From Bradyrhizobium hipponense (GTDB taxonomy: Bacteria > Pseudomonadota > Alphaproteobacteria > Rhizobiales > Xanthobacteraceae): a stretch of DNA of 64,000 nt. Shown in pieces: positions 1-8,912 of the stretch. Below the pieces are notes generated by a model. That model was not told the origin of the DNA, did no database searches, and saw only the letters and a list, made by a program, of their open reading frames with translations. The DNA lies in the NCBI RefSeq assembly GCF_008123965.1, contig NZ_VSTH01000015.1:84424-148423 (forward strand). Reading direction: 5' to 3'. Position 1 is the first letter of the stretch, and every line of letters starts with the position of its first letter. The position numbers and the translations under genes are program-made.

Positions 1-709
1 CATGTTGCTCGCGCGCTTGCTGGCGTGCAGCCACGATGCGTGGGGCGATCTCCGCAAGCGCGCCGGACATGACGATCTGATCTGGCATGCCGAGATACGC
101 GCCCCACCAGATGTGCAGGCCTTCCGGATCGAGCGACTGGAATGCCGTGCCGCCGTCGAGCATCACCACCACGGTGTCGATGCCTTGCGGCCAGCCGCCT
201 TCGCGCAAGCGGCGTCCGGTCGTGACCAGAAAGGGTTTGCCGATATCGTTGAGCGGCAGCGCATGCGCCGCGCACAGCGCCTGGATCGATGTGATGCCGG
301 GGATGACTACGATCTTCGGCAAGGGATCGAGCCGCCGCGCAATGCGCAGCGAAGAATCGTAAAGCGACGGATCGCCCCAGATCAGCAGCGCAACGCGGCC
401 CTCACCCTTGAGATGGCTTGCGATCGTCTGTGACCAGACAGCGGCCACCGCGTCGTGCCAGTCGTCCACGCCCTTGCGATAGTCTGCTTCGGCCGTGTCG
501 CGCACGGGAAGATCGAATTCAGCAATGCGCGTCGTGTCGCTGGTGAGCACGTCGGCGCAGATCGTCCGCCGCAAATCGGCGAGATCGGATTTCGCTGCCC
601 CCTTGCGCGGGATCAGGACGACGTCGGCCGCATTGATGGCACGAACCGCGGCGCGCGTGAGCTGCTCGGGATCGCCGCAACCGATGCCTATCAGGGAGAG
701 CGTGAGCAT
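1..709 (-). CDS. cobF: Precorrin-6A synthase (deacetylating), C-terminus cut by window edge
   Basis: SAM-dependent methyltransferase of aerobic cobalamin synthesis; methylates C-1 of precorrin-5 with loss of acetate. The ATG is at 709 and the frame stays open to base 1, giving 236 codons, so only a short C-terminal piece is missing. The N-terminus (MLTLSLIGIGCGDPEQLT) is the tetrapyrrole-methylase start, and WGDPSLYD in the middle and VIPGITSIQ after it are the family's SAM/substrate motifs. Its closest relatives by eye are CobF rather than the other Cob methylases because of the IGCGDPEQ start. It follows the CbiM-like permease by 45 nt on the same strand and probably shares its riboswitch-controlled transcript. 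Confidence 0.9.
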   Translation of the reverse strand, partial: MLTLSLIGIGCGDPEQLTRAAVRAINAADVVLIPRKGAAKSDLADLRRTICADVLTSDTTRIAEFDLPVRDTAEADYRKGVDDWHDAVAAVWSQTIASHLKGEGRVALLIWGDPSLYDSSLRIARRLDPLPKIVVIPGITSIQALCAAHALPLNDIGKPFLVTTGRRLREGGWPQGIDTVVVMLDGGTAFQSLDPEGLHIWWGAYLGMPDQIVMSGALAEIAPRIVAARQQAREQH

Positions 710-754
710 CTTACCTGCGAAGGGCGGCCGCATCGGCCGCCCTTCGGCTTGTCT

Positions 755-1432
755 CTAGGCCGCGTTGTGCAGACGCGGCGTGACGAGGCCGGGCGCGGTA
801 ACGCCGCGCAGCGACTTTGCCAGCGCCAGCACGGCGAGATCCGCCAGCGGCTCTATCACGATCACCAGCGCGTAAGACGCCGCAAAGGTCGCGATGTTGG
901 CTAGATTGGTCGCACCGAAGCCGGAGCCATAGAGCGCCCAGAACGCGACCCAGGCGATGACGCCGGACTGATACGTGGTCGAGAGCACCAGCGCCTGGCG
1001 ATATTGAAGGTCAACATAGGCAGTGTTGCGCGGAATGATCCGCGTGGCGATTGCCTGGATCGCGAACAACGGCACCAGCAGCGTGGTGACGTTCATGCCA
1101 TACTGCGGCAGGTCGACCGGCTCGAAGAGCACGCCCTGGAGCAAAAGTCCGAGCGCGAGGCCGAAGGCCGCCGGCGCTGCGCCGAACAGCAGGAACAAGG
1201 TCGAGCCGAGGATGAAGTGGACCTCGGAAACCCCAACCGGAAAGTGCGGCAGGATCTCGAAGAATGTGAAGACGAGGCCTGTGGTGGCGACCGTCCGCGC
1301 CGCGAACGAGCCGATGCCCTGCTCGCGCATGGTCTGGGCCGCAAGTTTCAGCGCAACGCCGCCTGTGGCGATGCCAGTTGCGTAACTCAACACGAGCTTG
1401 GCGCCCGTTACGATCCCGGGTTCGATATGCAT
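755..1432 (-). CDS. CbiM-like energy-coupling-factor permease, probable cobalt uptake
   Basis: Integral membrane protein of 225 residues with about six hydrophobic segments. The N-terminus MHIEPGIV resembles the MHI(M)EG start of CbiM/NikM proteins, in which the first residues and His2 help bind Co(II) or Ni(II). It is the first gene after a cobalamin riboswitch and sits in a cobalamin cluster, so Co(II) is the likely substrate. No CbiN, CbiQ or CbiO partner is visible here, so the energising components must lie elsewhere or it works alone. The metal specificity is inferred from context only. Confidence 0.75.
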   Translation of the reverse strand: MHIEPGIVTGAKLVLSYATGIATGGVALKLAAQTMREQGIGSFAARTVATTGLVFTFFEILPHFPVGVSEVHFILGSTLFLLFGAAPAAFGLALGLLLQGVLFEPVDLPQYGMNVTTLLVPLFAIQAIATRIIPRNTAYVDLQYRQALVLSTTYQSGVIAWVAFWALYGSGFGATNLANIATFAASYALVIVIEPLADLAVLALAKSLRGVTAPGLVTPRLHNAA

Positions 1433-1479
1433 GGCTCAGATCCTTCCTGCCGTCACACCCGACGGCCTTGGCCTCAAAA

Positions 1480-1677
1480 CGTGCACGGCCGGTCTCCTGG
1501 CTCGCGGTTCACTGGGTTCTCCGGCCTTCCCGAGCCTTGCGGCCCAGTGGCTGATTGGAGCCCCTCACCGCTTACAGTCGCGGGGGCGGCTGGGGTTTTG
1601 AGCGCCGCTATTTGGTCCGCCCATCCCCATTCCCGATTATGCTCCGGCGCTTTGCGCCGCGTCGAGCACCATGCCTC
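1480..1677 (-). promoter_or_regulatory. Cobalamin riboswitch upstream of CbiM-like gene and cobF
   Basis: Read on the minus strand, the conserved blocks occur in order: a GGTGCTCG start, ATCGGGAATG, the GCCGCCCCCGCGACTGTAAG core, and the B12 box GAGCCAGGAGACCGGC at its 3' end. It lies between the cobA stop and the CbiM-like ATG and points at the latter. A GCCGTC/GACGGC hairpin follows the aptamer, just before a GGAAGGA ribosome site and without a U-run. That favours control of translation, although this is inference. The 301-nt gap 1433-1733 is almost wholly this leader. Confidence 0.93.
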
Positions 1678-1733
1678 TCCTGTGTGCCCCTTTCGCAAGC
1701 CGGGCGTCAAGGGGCGAAGGGCAGCCGCGAGTG

Positions 1734-2465
1734 TCATGACGGATATTCTCCCGCCAAGGCACCGAACAGGATGACGGCCGCCGTGGAGGCCGCGCCACCC
1801 CGCGCAAGCTGTTCGGCCAGCTCGGCAATGGTGGTGCGGACCAGCCGTTCGTCGGAGCGGCCAAGGGATTCGGCCAGCAGCGCCGGTGTGCCTGGGGCGA
1901 GGCCATGTTCGATCAATTTTGCGGCAAGCGCCGGAAAGGTGCGGCGGCCCATATAGACGACGGTGGTTGCTTCCGGATCAGCCAGCGCCGCCCAATTCAG
2001 GTTCTGCGGAAGGTCGCCGGTGACATCCGCTCCGGTCACGAACTGCACCCGACGCGAGGTGTGGCGCCGTGTCAGGGGAATGCCAGCTTGTGCGGCCGCA
2101 ACGCAGGCTGAGGTGACGCCGGGAATGATCTCGTAGCCGATGCCGGCGTCGCGCAGCGTCTCAATCTCCTCCTCAAGCCGGCCGAAAATACCGGCATCGC
2201 CCGACTTCAGGCGCACGACACGTGATCCGGTCGCGGCATAGTCGACCAAGAGACGGTTGACGTGGTGCTGCTTGGTCGAGGGCCGGCCCGCCCGCTTCCC
2301 AACTGCGACGAGATTGGCGCCGGGCCGGGCCAGATCGAGAATCGCGCCGGATGCGAGATCGTCGTAGAGCACGACGTCAGCCTCGCGCAGCCGCGCAGCG
2401 CCCTTGACCGTGAGAAGCTCGGGATCACCGGGACCGGCGGAGATAAAAGTGACGAACCCGCTCAC
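1734..2465 (-). CDS. cobA: Uroporphyrinogen-III C-methyltransferase (SUMT)
   Basis: Makes precorrin-2 from uroporphyrinogen III with two SAM, the entry step to corrin (and sirohaem) synthesis. The protein has 243 residues, the usual single-domain size, with no fused CysG dehydrogenase. Motifs: GPGDPELLT at 11-19, ADVVLYDDL near 29-37, SGDAGIFGR at 88-96 and PGVTSACVAAA. The start is a GTG at 2465 that overlaps the cobB stop as GTGA, which suggests coupled translation. It is the last gene of cobL-cobE-cobM-cobB-cobA, and riboswitch 1480-1677 follows it. Confidence 0.95.
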   Translation of the reverse strand: MSGFVTFISAGPGDPELLTVKGAARLREADVVLYDDLASGAILDLARPGANLVAVGKRAGRPSTKQHHVNRLLVDYAATGSRVVRLKSGDAGIFGRLEEEIETLRDAGIGYEIIPGVTSACVAAAQAGIPLTRRHTSRRVQFVTGADVTGDLPQNLNWAALADPEATTVVYMGRRTFPALAAKLIEHGLAPGTPALLAESLGRSDERLVRTTIAELAEQLARGGAASTAAVILFGALAGEYPS

Positions 2466-3772
2466 CGGTCCTCCGCGATCAGGTGAAAGAACGTGCCGGT
2501 GGCATGGCCGCGCCGCGAGCCGGTCTCGGCGATGACCGCACCGCTCGCGTCATGCACGACCGCGAGTGGCGTATCCGGCTGCGCGACGATGGTTGAATAA
2601 TGGAACTCGTGGCCGCGCAGGCGCGCACCGGCGTCGTGCCCCGGCATTGGCGCGGCAAGCTCGGCCAGACGATAGCCCAGATGCATGCGGCGTTTGGCAA
2701 AGCTCGTCTCCAGGCCGAGCAGGCCAGTCATCTCATGGCGAACGCCTTCGGCGTCGGTGAGGCCTGCTCCCAGCACCATATAGCCTCCGCATTCGCCATG
2801 CACCGGCCGCGTCTCGGCGAAGGCGCGCAAGCCGCTGCGAAAGCCGGTATTGGCGGCGAGTTGGCCAGCGTGAAGCTCGGGATAGCCGCCGGGCAACCAG
2901 CAGACATTGGCATTGGGATCGGGCGTTTCGTCGGCGAGCGGCGAGAATGTCGATATCTCTGCGCCGGCGGCGCGCCACCCCTCCAGCATATGCGGATAGA
3001 CGAATGAGAACGCGGCATCGCGCGCCAGTGCGATACGCTGACCTGGCGGCGTCACGTTCAAGCCGTTTCCCGCCGGCTGCGGCGACCACGCGGCGGCCGA
3101 TCGCAGCACGGCATCGAGGTCGATATGGGTGCTGACGAAGCGCGCAGCTTCATCGATCAGGCTGGCGATTTCTGCCTGTTCCTCGGCCTGCACCAGGCCG
3201 AGATGCCGCTTCGGCAGGCTGATCTCGGCATGGCGCGGCAGCGCGCCGAACACGGCGATGCCGGCATCGCCAAGCGCACGCCGCACGAGGTCTTCATGGC
3301 GTGCGCTCGCGATGCGGTTGAGCACGACGCCGGCAAGGCGCACGCCGGCACGGTAGTCGCGAAGACCTGCGGCGATGGCCGCCGCGGTCTGCGCCTGTCC
3401 GGACGGATCGATCACCAGAACCACCGGCCAGCCCAGCATCTGCGCGATGTCGGCAGTCGCACCGGTGCCGGAGACACCGGGCGCAGCGACGCCGTCGAAT
3501 AGGCCCATCGAGCCCTCGGCAAGCACGACATCGGCGTCCGCACCGCGACCGACGAGATGCGCGATGGTCCCGCGATCCATGGCCCAACTGTCGACGTTAA
3601 CGGACGCGCGACCTGTGGCGGCCGCATGAAACGCAGGGTCAATATAATCCGGCCCGCTCTTGAAGCACTGCACCTGCAATCCGCAATTGCGCCAGGCGCG
3701 CGCGAGCGCCAGCGTCAGCGTCGTCTTGCCGACGCCGGAGGCCGGCGCGGAGATGACGAGACCCGCGGGCAT
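2462..3772 (-). CDS. cobB: Hydrogenobyrinic acid a,c-diamide synthase
   Basis: ATP- and glutamine-dependent amidation of the a and c side chains of hydrogenobyrinate. The dethiobiotin-synthetase-like domain starts at once with the P-loop SAPASGVGKTT (8-18). FKSGPDYIDP at 38-46 is typical of the family. The C-terminal type-I glutamine amidotransferase domain carries the nucleophile in HGECGGYMVLG (Cys328), with GHEFHYS further on for the catalytic His region. At 436 residues it has normal length. ATG at 3772 overlaps the cobM stop by one base. Confidence 0.96.
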   Translation of the reverse strand: MPAGLVISAPASGVGKTTLTLALARAWRNCGLQVQCFKSGPDYIDPAFHAAATGRASVNVDSWAMDRGTIAHLVGRGADADVVLAEGSMGLFDGVAAPGVSGTGATADIAQMLGWPVVLVIDPSGQAQTAAAIAAGLRDYRAGVRLAGVVLNRIASARHEDLVRRALGDAGIAVFGALPRHAEISLPKRHLGLVQAEEQAEIASLIDEAARFVSTHIDLDAVLRSAAAWSPQPAGNGLNVTPPGQRIALARDAAFSFVYPHMLEGWRAAGAEISTFSPLADETPDPNANVCWLPGGYPELHAGQLAANTGFRSGLRAFAETRPVHGECGGYMVLGAGLTDAEGVRHEMTGLLGLETSFAKRRMHLGYRLAELAAPMPGHDAGARLRGHEFHYSTIVAQPDTPLAVVHDASGAVIAETGSRRGHATGTFFHLIAEDR

Positions 3773-4554
3773 CAGGACGCCTCCGGAAAGCGCGGCTCGG
3801 CGCCGACCGGCCGATAGCGGCGGTCATAATCGGCGGCATAAAGGCGGCTCTCGGTAAAATCCGCCGTGCCCAGAGTCTTGCCGACCAGGATGAGCGCGGT
3901 GCGTTCGAGCTCGGCCCCGACGGCAGCATCGAGCGTCGCCAGCGTGGCGCGGACGATGCGCTGGTCAGGCCAGCTCGCGCGCCAGACGATGGCGACGGGA
4001 CAGTTCGCGCCGTAGTGCGGGGTCAGCTCGGCGACGACCTTGTCGAGCAGATGGATCGACAGGTGGATGGCGAGCACCGCACCGGTAGCGGCAAAGGCGG
4101 CGAGCTTCTCGCCCTCGGGCATCGCGCTGGCGCGGCCCGGCGTGCGCGTCAGCACCACGGTCTGTGCGAGGCCCGGCAATGTCAGCTCGGCTTCGAGCGC
4201 CGCTGCCGCGGCCGAGAAAGCGGGCACGCCCGGTGTCACGGTGTAGGGAATGTCGAGCGCGCGCAGGCGGCGCAGCTGTTCGCCCATCGCCGACCAGATC
4301 GAAAGATCGCCGGAATGCAGCCGCGCGACGTCTTTGCCAGCGGCATGCGCCGCAGCGATCTCCGCGATGATCTGATCGAGCGACAGCGGCGCGGTGTTGA
4401 CGATGCGCGCACCGGGCGGGCAATGCGCCAGCACGCCCTCCGGCACGAGCGAACCGGCATAAAGACAGACCGGACAGGCCGCAATCAGGTCGCGACCGCG
4501 CAACGTCAGCAGGTCCGGGGCGCCCGGTCCTGCGCCGATGAAATGCACCGTCAT
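3772..4554 (-). CDS. cobM: Precorrin-4 C11-methyltransferase
   Basis: Tetrapyrrole methylase of 260 residues that adds the C-11 methyl to precorrin-4 to give precorrin-5. The start [20 protein letters not shown] and the motif [14 protein letters not shown] are characteristic of CobM/CbiF, and [12 protein letters not shown] follows as the substrate loop. ATG at 4554 overlaps the cobE stop as ATGA. It lies in the cobL-E-M-B-A run. Confidence 0.95.
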   Translation of the reverse strand: MTVHFIGAGPGAPDLLTLRGRDLIAACPVCLYAGSLVPEGVLAHCPPGARIVNTAPLSLDQIIAEIAAAHAAGKDVARLHSGDLSIWSAMGEQLRRLRALDIPYTVTPGVPAFSAAAAALEAELTLPGLAQTVVLTRTPGRASAMPEGEKLAAFAATGAVLAIHLSIHLLDKVVAELTPHYGANCPVAIVWRASWPDQRIVRATLATLDAAVGAELERTALILVGKTLGTADFTESRLYAADYDRRYRPVGAEPRFPEAS

Positions 4555-4919
4555 TCGCCGTCTCCTTCCGCGATCGCCGCGGTCGCGGTTCGATCCCGCG
4601 AGACCGCCCGCGTCGCAATCAGTCGCGCGCGCGGTCCGGCTGCCGCAAGCGCCGCAGCCTCGGCGACCGATCCCGTGCCGAACTTTTCAATGATGCGTCT
4701 TGACTGGGTGGACGTGTCGATACCCGCCAATATATCGGCTGGAACGGCCTTGATCGGCACGCCGTATTCGCGCGCGAGCTGCTTCAGTGCCTCCGCATCG
4801 GCCTTGTCGCTGATAGTCGCCACCGCCGCGAGCCCGGCGAGACCGCCGGCCGCGACGAGCGCCTCACGCAGCGAGGCGAGCGTAACATCCTGCTTGAACC
4901 CGAAGCCGGCGACCTTCAT
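4551..4919 (-). CDS. cobE: Cobalamin biosynthesis protein CobE (CbiG C-terminal-like)
   Basis: Small protein of 122 residues, [21 protein letters not shown]..., matching the CobE/CbiG C-terminal fold. CbiG opens the delta-lactone in the anaerobic route; the exact job of free-standing CobE in the aerobic route is less settled, and it may bind or hand over an intermediate. The ATG at 4919 was chosen because the upstream extension of the frame lies inside cobL and is not CobE-like. The ATG overlaps the cobL stop as ATGA. Confidence 0.88.
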   Translation of the reverse strand: MKVAGFGFKQDVTLASLREALVAAGGLAGLAAVATISDKADAEALKQLAREYGVPIKAVPADILAGIDTSTQSRRIIEKFGTGSVAEAAALAAAGPRARLIATRAVSRDRTATAAIAEGDGE

Positions 4920-6097
4920 CGGACCGCGCTCCATTGCACCACCGGACGCGCCGTCTCCCAGGAACGATATCGTCCGAGCGGGCCGGCATGGGCGATCTCG
5001 ACCCGCATCAACTCGCCGCCATGGCGCTGATGCAGCTCGCCGAGCAGTGCTTCCGTCTCGATCGTGACCGCATGCGCGACCACCCGCGTGCCCGGCAAGA
5101 GGCGCGACCAGACCGCATCGAACATCTCTGCGTCGAGGCCGCCACCGACGAAGACGGCATCCGGCACCTCCAGCGCAGCCAGAGCTTCCGGCACCGTCCC
5201 TGCGATCACGGTGATCCGATGCGCCAGTCCAAAGGACGCTGCGTTGCTGCGGATGTTCACCGCACGATCCTGGCGCGCCTCGATGGCGACCGCGGTTCCG
5301 CCGCACAGCGCCCATTCGACCGAAATCGAGCCCGAGCCGGCGCCGATGTCCCACAGCCTCTCCCCGGCACGCGGCGCCAGTGCCGAGAGCGCCAGCGCGC
5401 GCACCGGCCTCTTGGTGATCTGGCCGTCATGGACGAAACGATCATCCGCAAGGCCCGAGCTGCGGGGGATACCCTGCGCTCCTCTCGCTTCCAATGCCAC
5501 CGCAACGAGGTTTCCGGCCAGATCGCCCGCAAAGCTGTCGGCGCGATGCTTTGCGATGCTTTCACGCGGCCCGCCGAGCGCGGCGAGAGTCCAGAATGCC
5601 GAGGCGCCCCATCCGCGCTCGCTCAGCCACTTTGTCAGATCACCGGCCGCGTTGCCGTCACGCACGAGGCAAATGATCCGCGCACCGGAAGCCAGATGCG
5701 GCACGAGCCGCTCGAATGGCGCAGCGTGCAAGCCGAGGCACACAACGGATTCGAGCCGCCAGCCTAGCCGCGCGGCCGCGAGCGAGAAGGTCGACGGCGC
5801 CGAATGCGCAATCCATTCGCCGGCCTCGAGCTTCTCAGCGAGGCTTGCGCCCGCGCCGTGCCAGAACGGATCGCCGGAGGCGAGCACCGCGGTCGGGCGG
5901 CCGCGGCAGCTCAGCACGACCTCCGCGTCGAACGGCACCGGCCAGGGGCGGCCACGACTGGTCACGCCTGCGAGCGCGAGATGGCGCTCGCCGCCGAAGA
6001 TAGTTTCGGCCCCGGCAAGCGCCTTTCTGCTTGCTTCGGACAGACCTGCGAGGCCATCTTCGCCGATACCGATGATGGTCAACCAGGGATCAGCCAT
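4916..6097 (-). CDS. cobL: Precorrin-6Y C5,15-methyltransferase (decarboxylating)
   Basis: Two-domain enzyme of 393 residues. The N-terminal CbiE-like methylase begins MADPWLTIIGIGEDGLAGLS and has ASGDPFWHGAGASL. The C-terminal CbiT-like Rossmann methyltransferase has LWDIGAGSGSISVEWA. It methylates C-5 and C-15 and decarboxylates the C-12 acetate to yield precorrin-8. The ATG at 6097 is preferred over an in-frame start 24 codons upstream because the family motif begins right after it. This ATG lies in the same CATG tetranucleotide as the start of cobK on the other strand. Confidence 0.95.
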   Translation of the reverse strand: MADPWLTIIGIGEDGLAGLSEASRKALAGAETIFGGERHLALAGVTSRGRPWPVPFDAEVVLSCRGRPTAVLASGDPFWHGAGASLAEKLEAGEWIAHSAPSTFSLAAARLGWRLESVVCLGLHAAPFERLVPHLASGARIICLVRDGNAAGDLTKWLSERGWGASAFWTLAALGGPRESIAKHRADSFAGDLAGNLVAVALEARGAQGIPRSSGLADDRFVHDGQITKRPVRALALSALAPRAGERLWDIGAGSGSISVEWALCGGTAVAIEARQDRAVNIRSNAASFGLAHRITVIAGTVPEALAALEVPDAVFVGGGLDAEMFDAVWSRLLPGTRVVAHAVTIETEALLGELHQRHGGELMRVEIAHAGPLGRYRSWETARPVVQWSAVR

Positions 6098-6842
6098 GAC
6101 GCGCGCCCTCATTCTGGGCGGAACAGCCGATGCGAGCCTGCTCGCAGCGGAGCTCGCGCGCGCGGGCATCGAGGCCGTCTATTCCTATGGCGGCCGCACC
6201 CGCGCGCCGGCCGACCAGCCGCTGCCGACCCGCATCGGCGGCTTCGGCGGCGTCAGCGGGCTTGCCGATTACATCCACCGTGAAGGCATCACGCATGTGA
6301 TCGATGCGACGCATCCCTTTGCCGCCGAGATGAGCCGCAATGCGGTCGCGGCATGCGCGGAAACCGGCACGCCACTGGTCGCGCTCGAGCGCGCGCCCTG
6401 GAACAAGATGCATGGCGACCATTGGATCGAGGTCGCTGACGTCAACGCTGCGGTCGCTGCGCTTCCGGAGAGCCCGGCGAAGGTCTTCCTCGCCATCGGC
6501 CGCCAGCACATCGCGCCGTTCGCGGCAAAGCCGCAGCACGCCTACACGCTCCGTTTCGTCGATCCGCCCGAAGCGCCCCTGCCCTTCGCGGCGGATGTGA
6601 TCGTGTCGCGCGGACCGTTCACACTCGATGCCGAATTGACGATGATGCAGGCGGGTGGCATCGCGCGGATCGTCGCCCGCAATTCCGGCGGCGACGGCGC
6701 GCGCGCCAAGATCGACGCCGCCCGTGAACTCGGCCTGCCCGTGGTCATGATCTCGCGGCCAGAGCTGCCCGAACGACAACGGGTGGAGAGCGCGGCCGAG
6801 GTGATGCACTGGCTTGGTCATCGGACCTGCCTCGGCGCGTAG
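6096..6842 (+). CDS. cobK: Precorrin-6A reductase
   Basis: NADPH-dependent reductase of 248 residues that turns precorrin-6A into precorrin-6B. The start MTRALILGGTADASLLA is the CobK/CbiJ nucleotide-binding N-terminus. Further motifs are VYSYGGRTR, IDATHPFAAEMSRNA and ARNSGGDGARAKIDAA. It is the only plus-strand gene between cobF and DUF1636. Its ATG at 6096 overlaps the cobL start in the opposite direction, and its 3' end overlaps the cobJ 3' end by 25 nt. Confidence 0.95.
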   Translation: MTRALILGGTADASLLAAELARAGIEAVYSYGGRTRAPADQPLPTRIGGFGGVSGLADYIHREGITHVIDATHPFAAEMSRNAVAACAETGTPLVALERAPWNKMHGDHWIEVADVNAAVAALPESPAKVFLAIGRQHIAPFAAKPQHAYTLRFVDPPEAPLPFAADVIVSRGPFTLDAELTMMQAGGIARIVARNSGGDGARAKIDAARELGLPVVMISRPELPERQRVESAAEVMHWLGHRTCLGA

Positions 6843-7552
6843 ATCCAGCGGCCAACGCGGCGCGTCTGCGAATTGCCGACGATCACCAGCGTGCGCATGT
6901 CGGCCATCTCGGGCCGGGCCTCGTCGAGCGTGACGGTCTCGATCCGCTCGTCGGGCGCGCTGACCGCACGTGCAAAGACTACGAGGCGCTCGCCGCAACC
7001 GGCGTCCTTCAACAACGCAAGCGCGCGGCCAAAACCCTCGGGCCGGCTCGCCGAGCGCGGATTGTACATCGCGATCGAAAAATCGGCTTCCGCAGCGAGC
7101 CGCAGCCGCTTCTCGATCACAGCCCACGGCTTGAGATTGTCCGAGAGATTGATCGCACAGAAATCATGGCCGAGCGGCGCGCCGACGCGCGCGGCCGCTG
7201 CAAGCATCGCGGTGATGCCGGGCAGCACGCGGATCGGCAGCTCCCGCCATTGCCGTGCCTGTTCGAGCGCCTCGAATACGGCGGACGCCATCGCGAATAC
7301 GCCGGGGTCCCCCGAGGACACGACGACAACCTGCCCGCCTTCGGCAGCAAGCCGCAAGGCCTCGCGTGCGCGCTGCAACTCCTCGCGGTTGTCGGACGGA
7401 TGCAGGGTGAGACCAGATCGCGGCGGCACACGTGCGACGTAGGGCGCATAACCCAGAATGTCGGTTGCGGCTGCAAGCGCGGCGGAGACCTCGGGCGTCA
7501 CCAGCGCTTCGCTGCCCGGCCCAAGGCCCGCGATGGTCAGCGTGCCCGTCAT
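6818..7552 (-). CDS. cobJ: Precorrin-3B C17-methyltransferase
   Basis: Ring-contraction methylase of 244 residues: methylates C-17 of precorrin-3B and drives the loss of C-20. The start MTGTLTIAGLGPGSEALVTP and the motifs GYAPYV, SSGDPGVFAMAS and FSIAMYNPRS with the C-terminal VIVGNSQTRR identify CobJ. ATG at 7552 overlaps the cobI stop as ATGA. The last gene of the run that starts at DUF1636; it converges on cobK with a 25-nt antisense overlap. Confidence 0.96.
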   Translation of the reverse strand: MTGTLTIAGLGPGSEALVTPEVSAALAAATDILGYAPYVARVPPRSGLTLHPSDNREELQRAREALRLAAEGGQVVVVSSGDPGVFAMASAVFEALEQARQWRELPIRVLPGITAMLAAAARVGAPLGHDFCAINLSDNLKPWAVIEKRLRLAAEADFSIAMYNPRSASRPEGFGRALALLKDAGCGERLVVFARAVSAPDERIETVTLDEARPEMADMRTLVIVGNSQTRRVGRWIYAPRQVR

Positions 7553-8280
7553 TCGGCGGCGTCCAGATGCCGTCCCTTGCCGTGCACAAGCACGATCGCG
7601 AAATAGGGACAATCGGCGGCATCGATATCGGCGAGCCGCGCGACACGCTCGCGCGGCATGGTGCCGCGCTCGACCAGCCAGGCATCGCCCAGCCTTCCGG
7701 CGGCAGCAAGGGCGCGGCGCACCTTCTGGAGATTGCGGCCAGTCTTCATGATGATCAGCGCTTCGGAATCCCGCATCCGCCGTTCGAGTTCGGCCTCGGC
7801 CAGCGTGCCCATCAGCACCGTCGTCACATCGTCGCCCAGCGCAATCGGCTGACCGACGGCGTTCCAGCAGCCAACCATGCCGGGAATGCCGGCAATCACC
7901 TCGATCTCGACGCGGTCTTGCAGGCGCGAGTGCAGATGCATGAAGGAGCCGTAGAAATAAGGATCGCCCTCGCAGAGCACGACGACGTCGACCGCGCGCG
8001 CGAGCCGCGCTAGGCGCTCCGCCCATTCGTCATAGAAGCTGGCAAGCAGGCGGACATATTCGGGACTGTCGAAGGCGATCTCCGTGGTGACCGGATACTC
8101 CATCGGATATTCGGTCACGTCGCTCGCGAGCATGCCCTCGACGATACGACGTGCCTGACCGGGCCGGTTCTTCTTGCGGAAATAGGCGACGTGCTTTGCG
8201 GCGCGCACCGTTCGGTCCGCGCGCACGCTCATCAGATCGGGATCGCCGGGGCCGAGACCGCAGCAGATGATGCGTCCCAT
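7549..8280 (-). CDS. cobI: Precorrin-2 C20-methyltransferase
   Basis: Tetrapyrrole methylase of 243 residues acting on precorrin-2 to give precorrin-3A. Recognised by MGRIICCGLGPGDPDLMSVRA, VAYFRKKNRPGQAR, LCEGDPYFYGSFMHLH and ALIIMKTGRNLQKVR, all typical of CobI/CbiL. ATG at 8280 lies 2 nt after the cobH stop. Its C-terminus overlaps the cobJ start. Confidence 0.96.
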   Translation of the reverse strand: MGRIICCGLGPGDPDLMSVRADRTVRAAKHVAYFRKKNRPGQARRIVEGMLASDVTEYPMEYPVTTEIAFDSPEYVRLLASFYDEWAERLARLARAVDVVVLCEGDPYFYGSFMHLHSRLQDRVEIEVIAGIPGMVGCWNAVGQPIALGDDVTTVLMGTLAEAELERRMRDSEALIIMKTGRNLQKVRRALAAAGRLGDAWLVERGTMPRERVARLADIDAADCPYFAIVLVHGKGRHLDAAE

Positions 8281-8282
8281 CG

Positions 8283-8912
8283 CTATTCGCTCCGGCTCGC
8301 CAGCGCGTTGACGGCAGCAACGGTAATCGCGGAGCCGCCGAGGCGGCCCTCGACGGTCAGCGCCGGCACCGGCGGATCGGCCATCAGCGCGGCCTTGGAT
8401 TCGGCGGCGCCGACGAAGCCCACAGGGCAACCGATGATCGCCGCTGGTCGCGGGCAGCCGCGGTCTTCCAGCATGTTGAGAAGATGAAACAACGCGGTCG
8501 GCGCATTGCCGATCGCAACAATTGCGCCGTCGAGATGCGGACGCCATAGCTCCAGCGCCGCGGCCGAGCGCGTGTTGCGGATGGATTGCGCGAGCGCAGG
8601 AACGGCCGGATCGCCGAGCGTGCAGATAACCGCGTTGGCTGCCGGCAGCCTTGCGCGCGTAATCCCCTCGGAGACCATGCGCGCGTCGCACAGGATCGGT
8701 GCGCCTCTCTGCAACGCCGCGCGCGCAGCGGTCGCCATGCCGGGTGTGAAACGGATATGCCTCTCCAGCCCAACCAGGCCGGCGGCGTGGATCATCCGCA
8801 CCACCACCTGCTCCTCATCCGGCGTGAAGCGTGCCAGATCCGCTTCGGCCCGGATGGTCGCGAAAGACTGCCGGTAGATCGCCGCGCCATCGGTCTCGTA
8901 GACGTGCGGCAT
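8283..8912 (-). CDS. cobH: Precorrin-8X methylmutase
   Basis: Moves the methyl group from C-11 to C-12 of precorrin-8 to give hydrogenobyrinate. 209 residues, normal length. RMIHAAG places a His at residue 42, matching the catalytic His of CobH. GCPVGFVGAAESK is the conserved C-terminal motif. ATG at 8912 overlaps the cobG stop by one base (TGATG). Confidence 0.96.
   Translation of the reverse strand: MPHVYETDGAAIYRQSFATIRAEADLARFTPDEEQVVVRMIHAAGLVGLERHIRFTPGMATAARAALQRGAPILCDARMVSEGITRARLPAANAVICTLGDPAVPALAQSIRNTRSAAALELWRPHLDGAIVAIGNAPTALFHLLNMLEDRGCPRPAAIIGCPVGFVGAAESKAALMADPPVPALTVEGRLGGSAITVAAVNALASRSE

Noticed and set aside
5064..6095. Long plus-strand frame that runs into cobK
   Set aside because: It is antisense to cobL, low-complexity in composition (Ser/Ala/Arg/Pro-rich), and only the part from 6096 is CobK-like.
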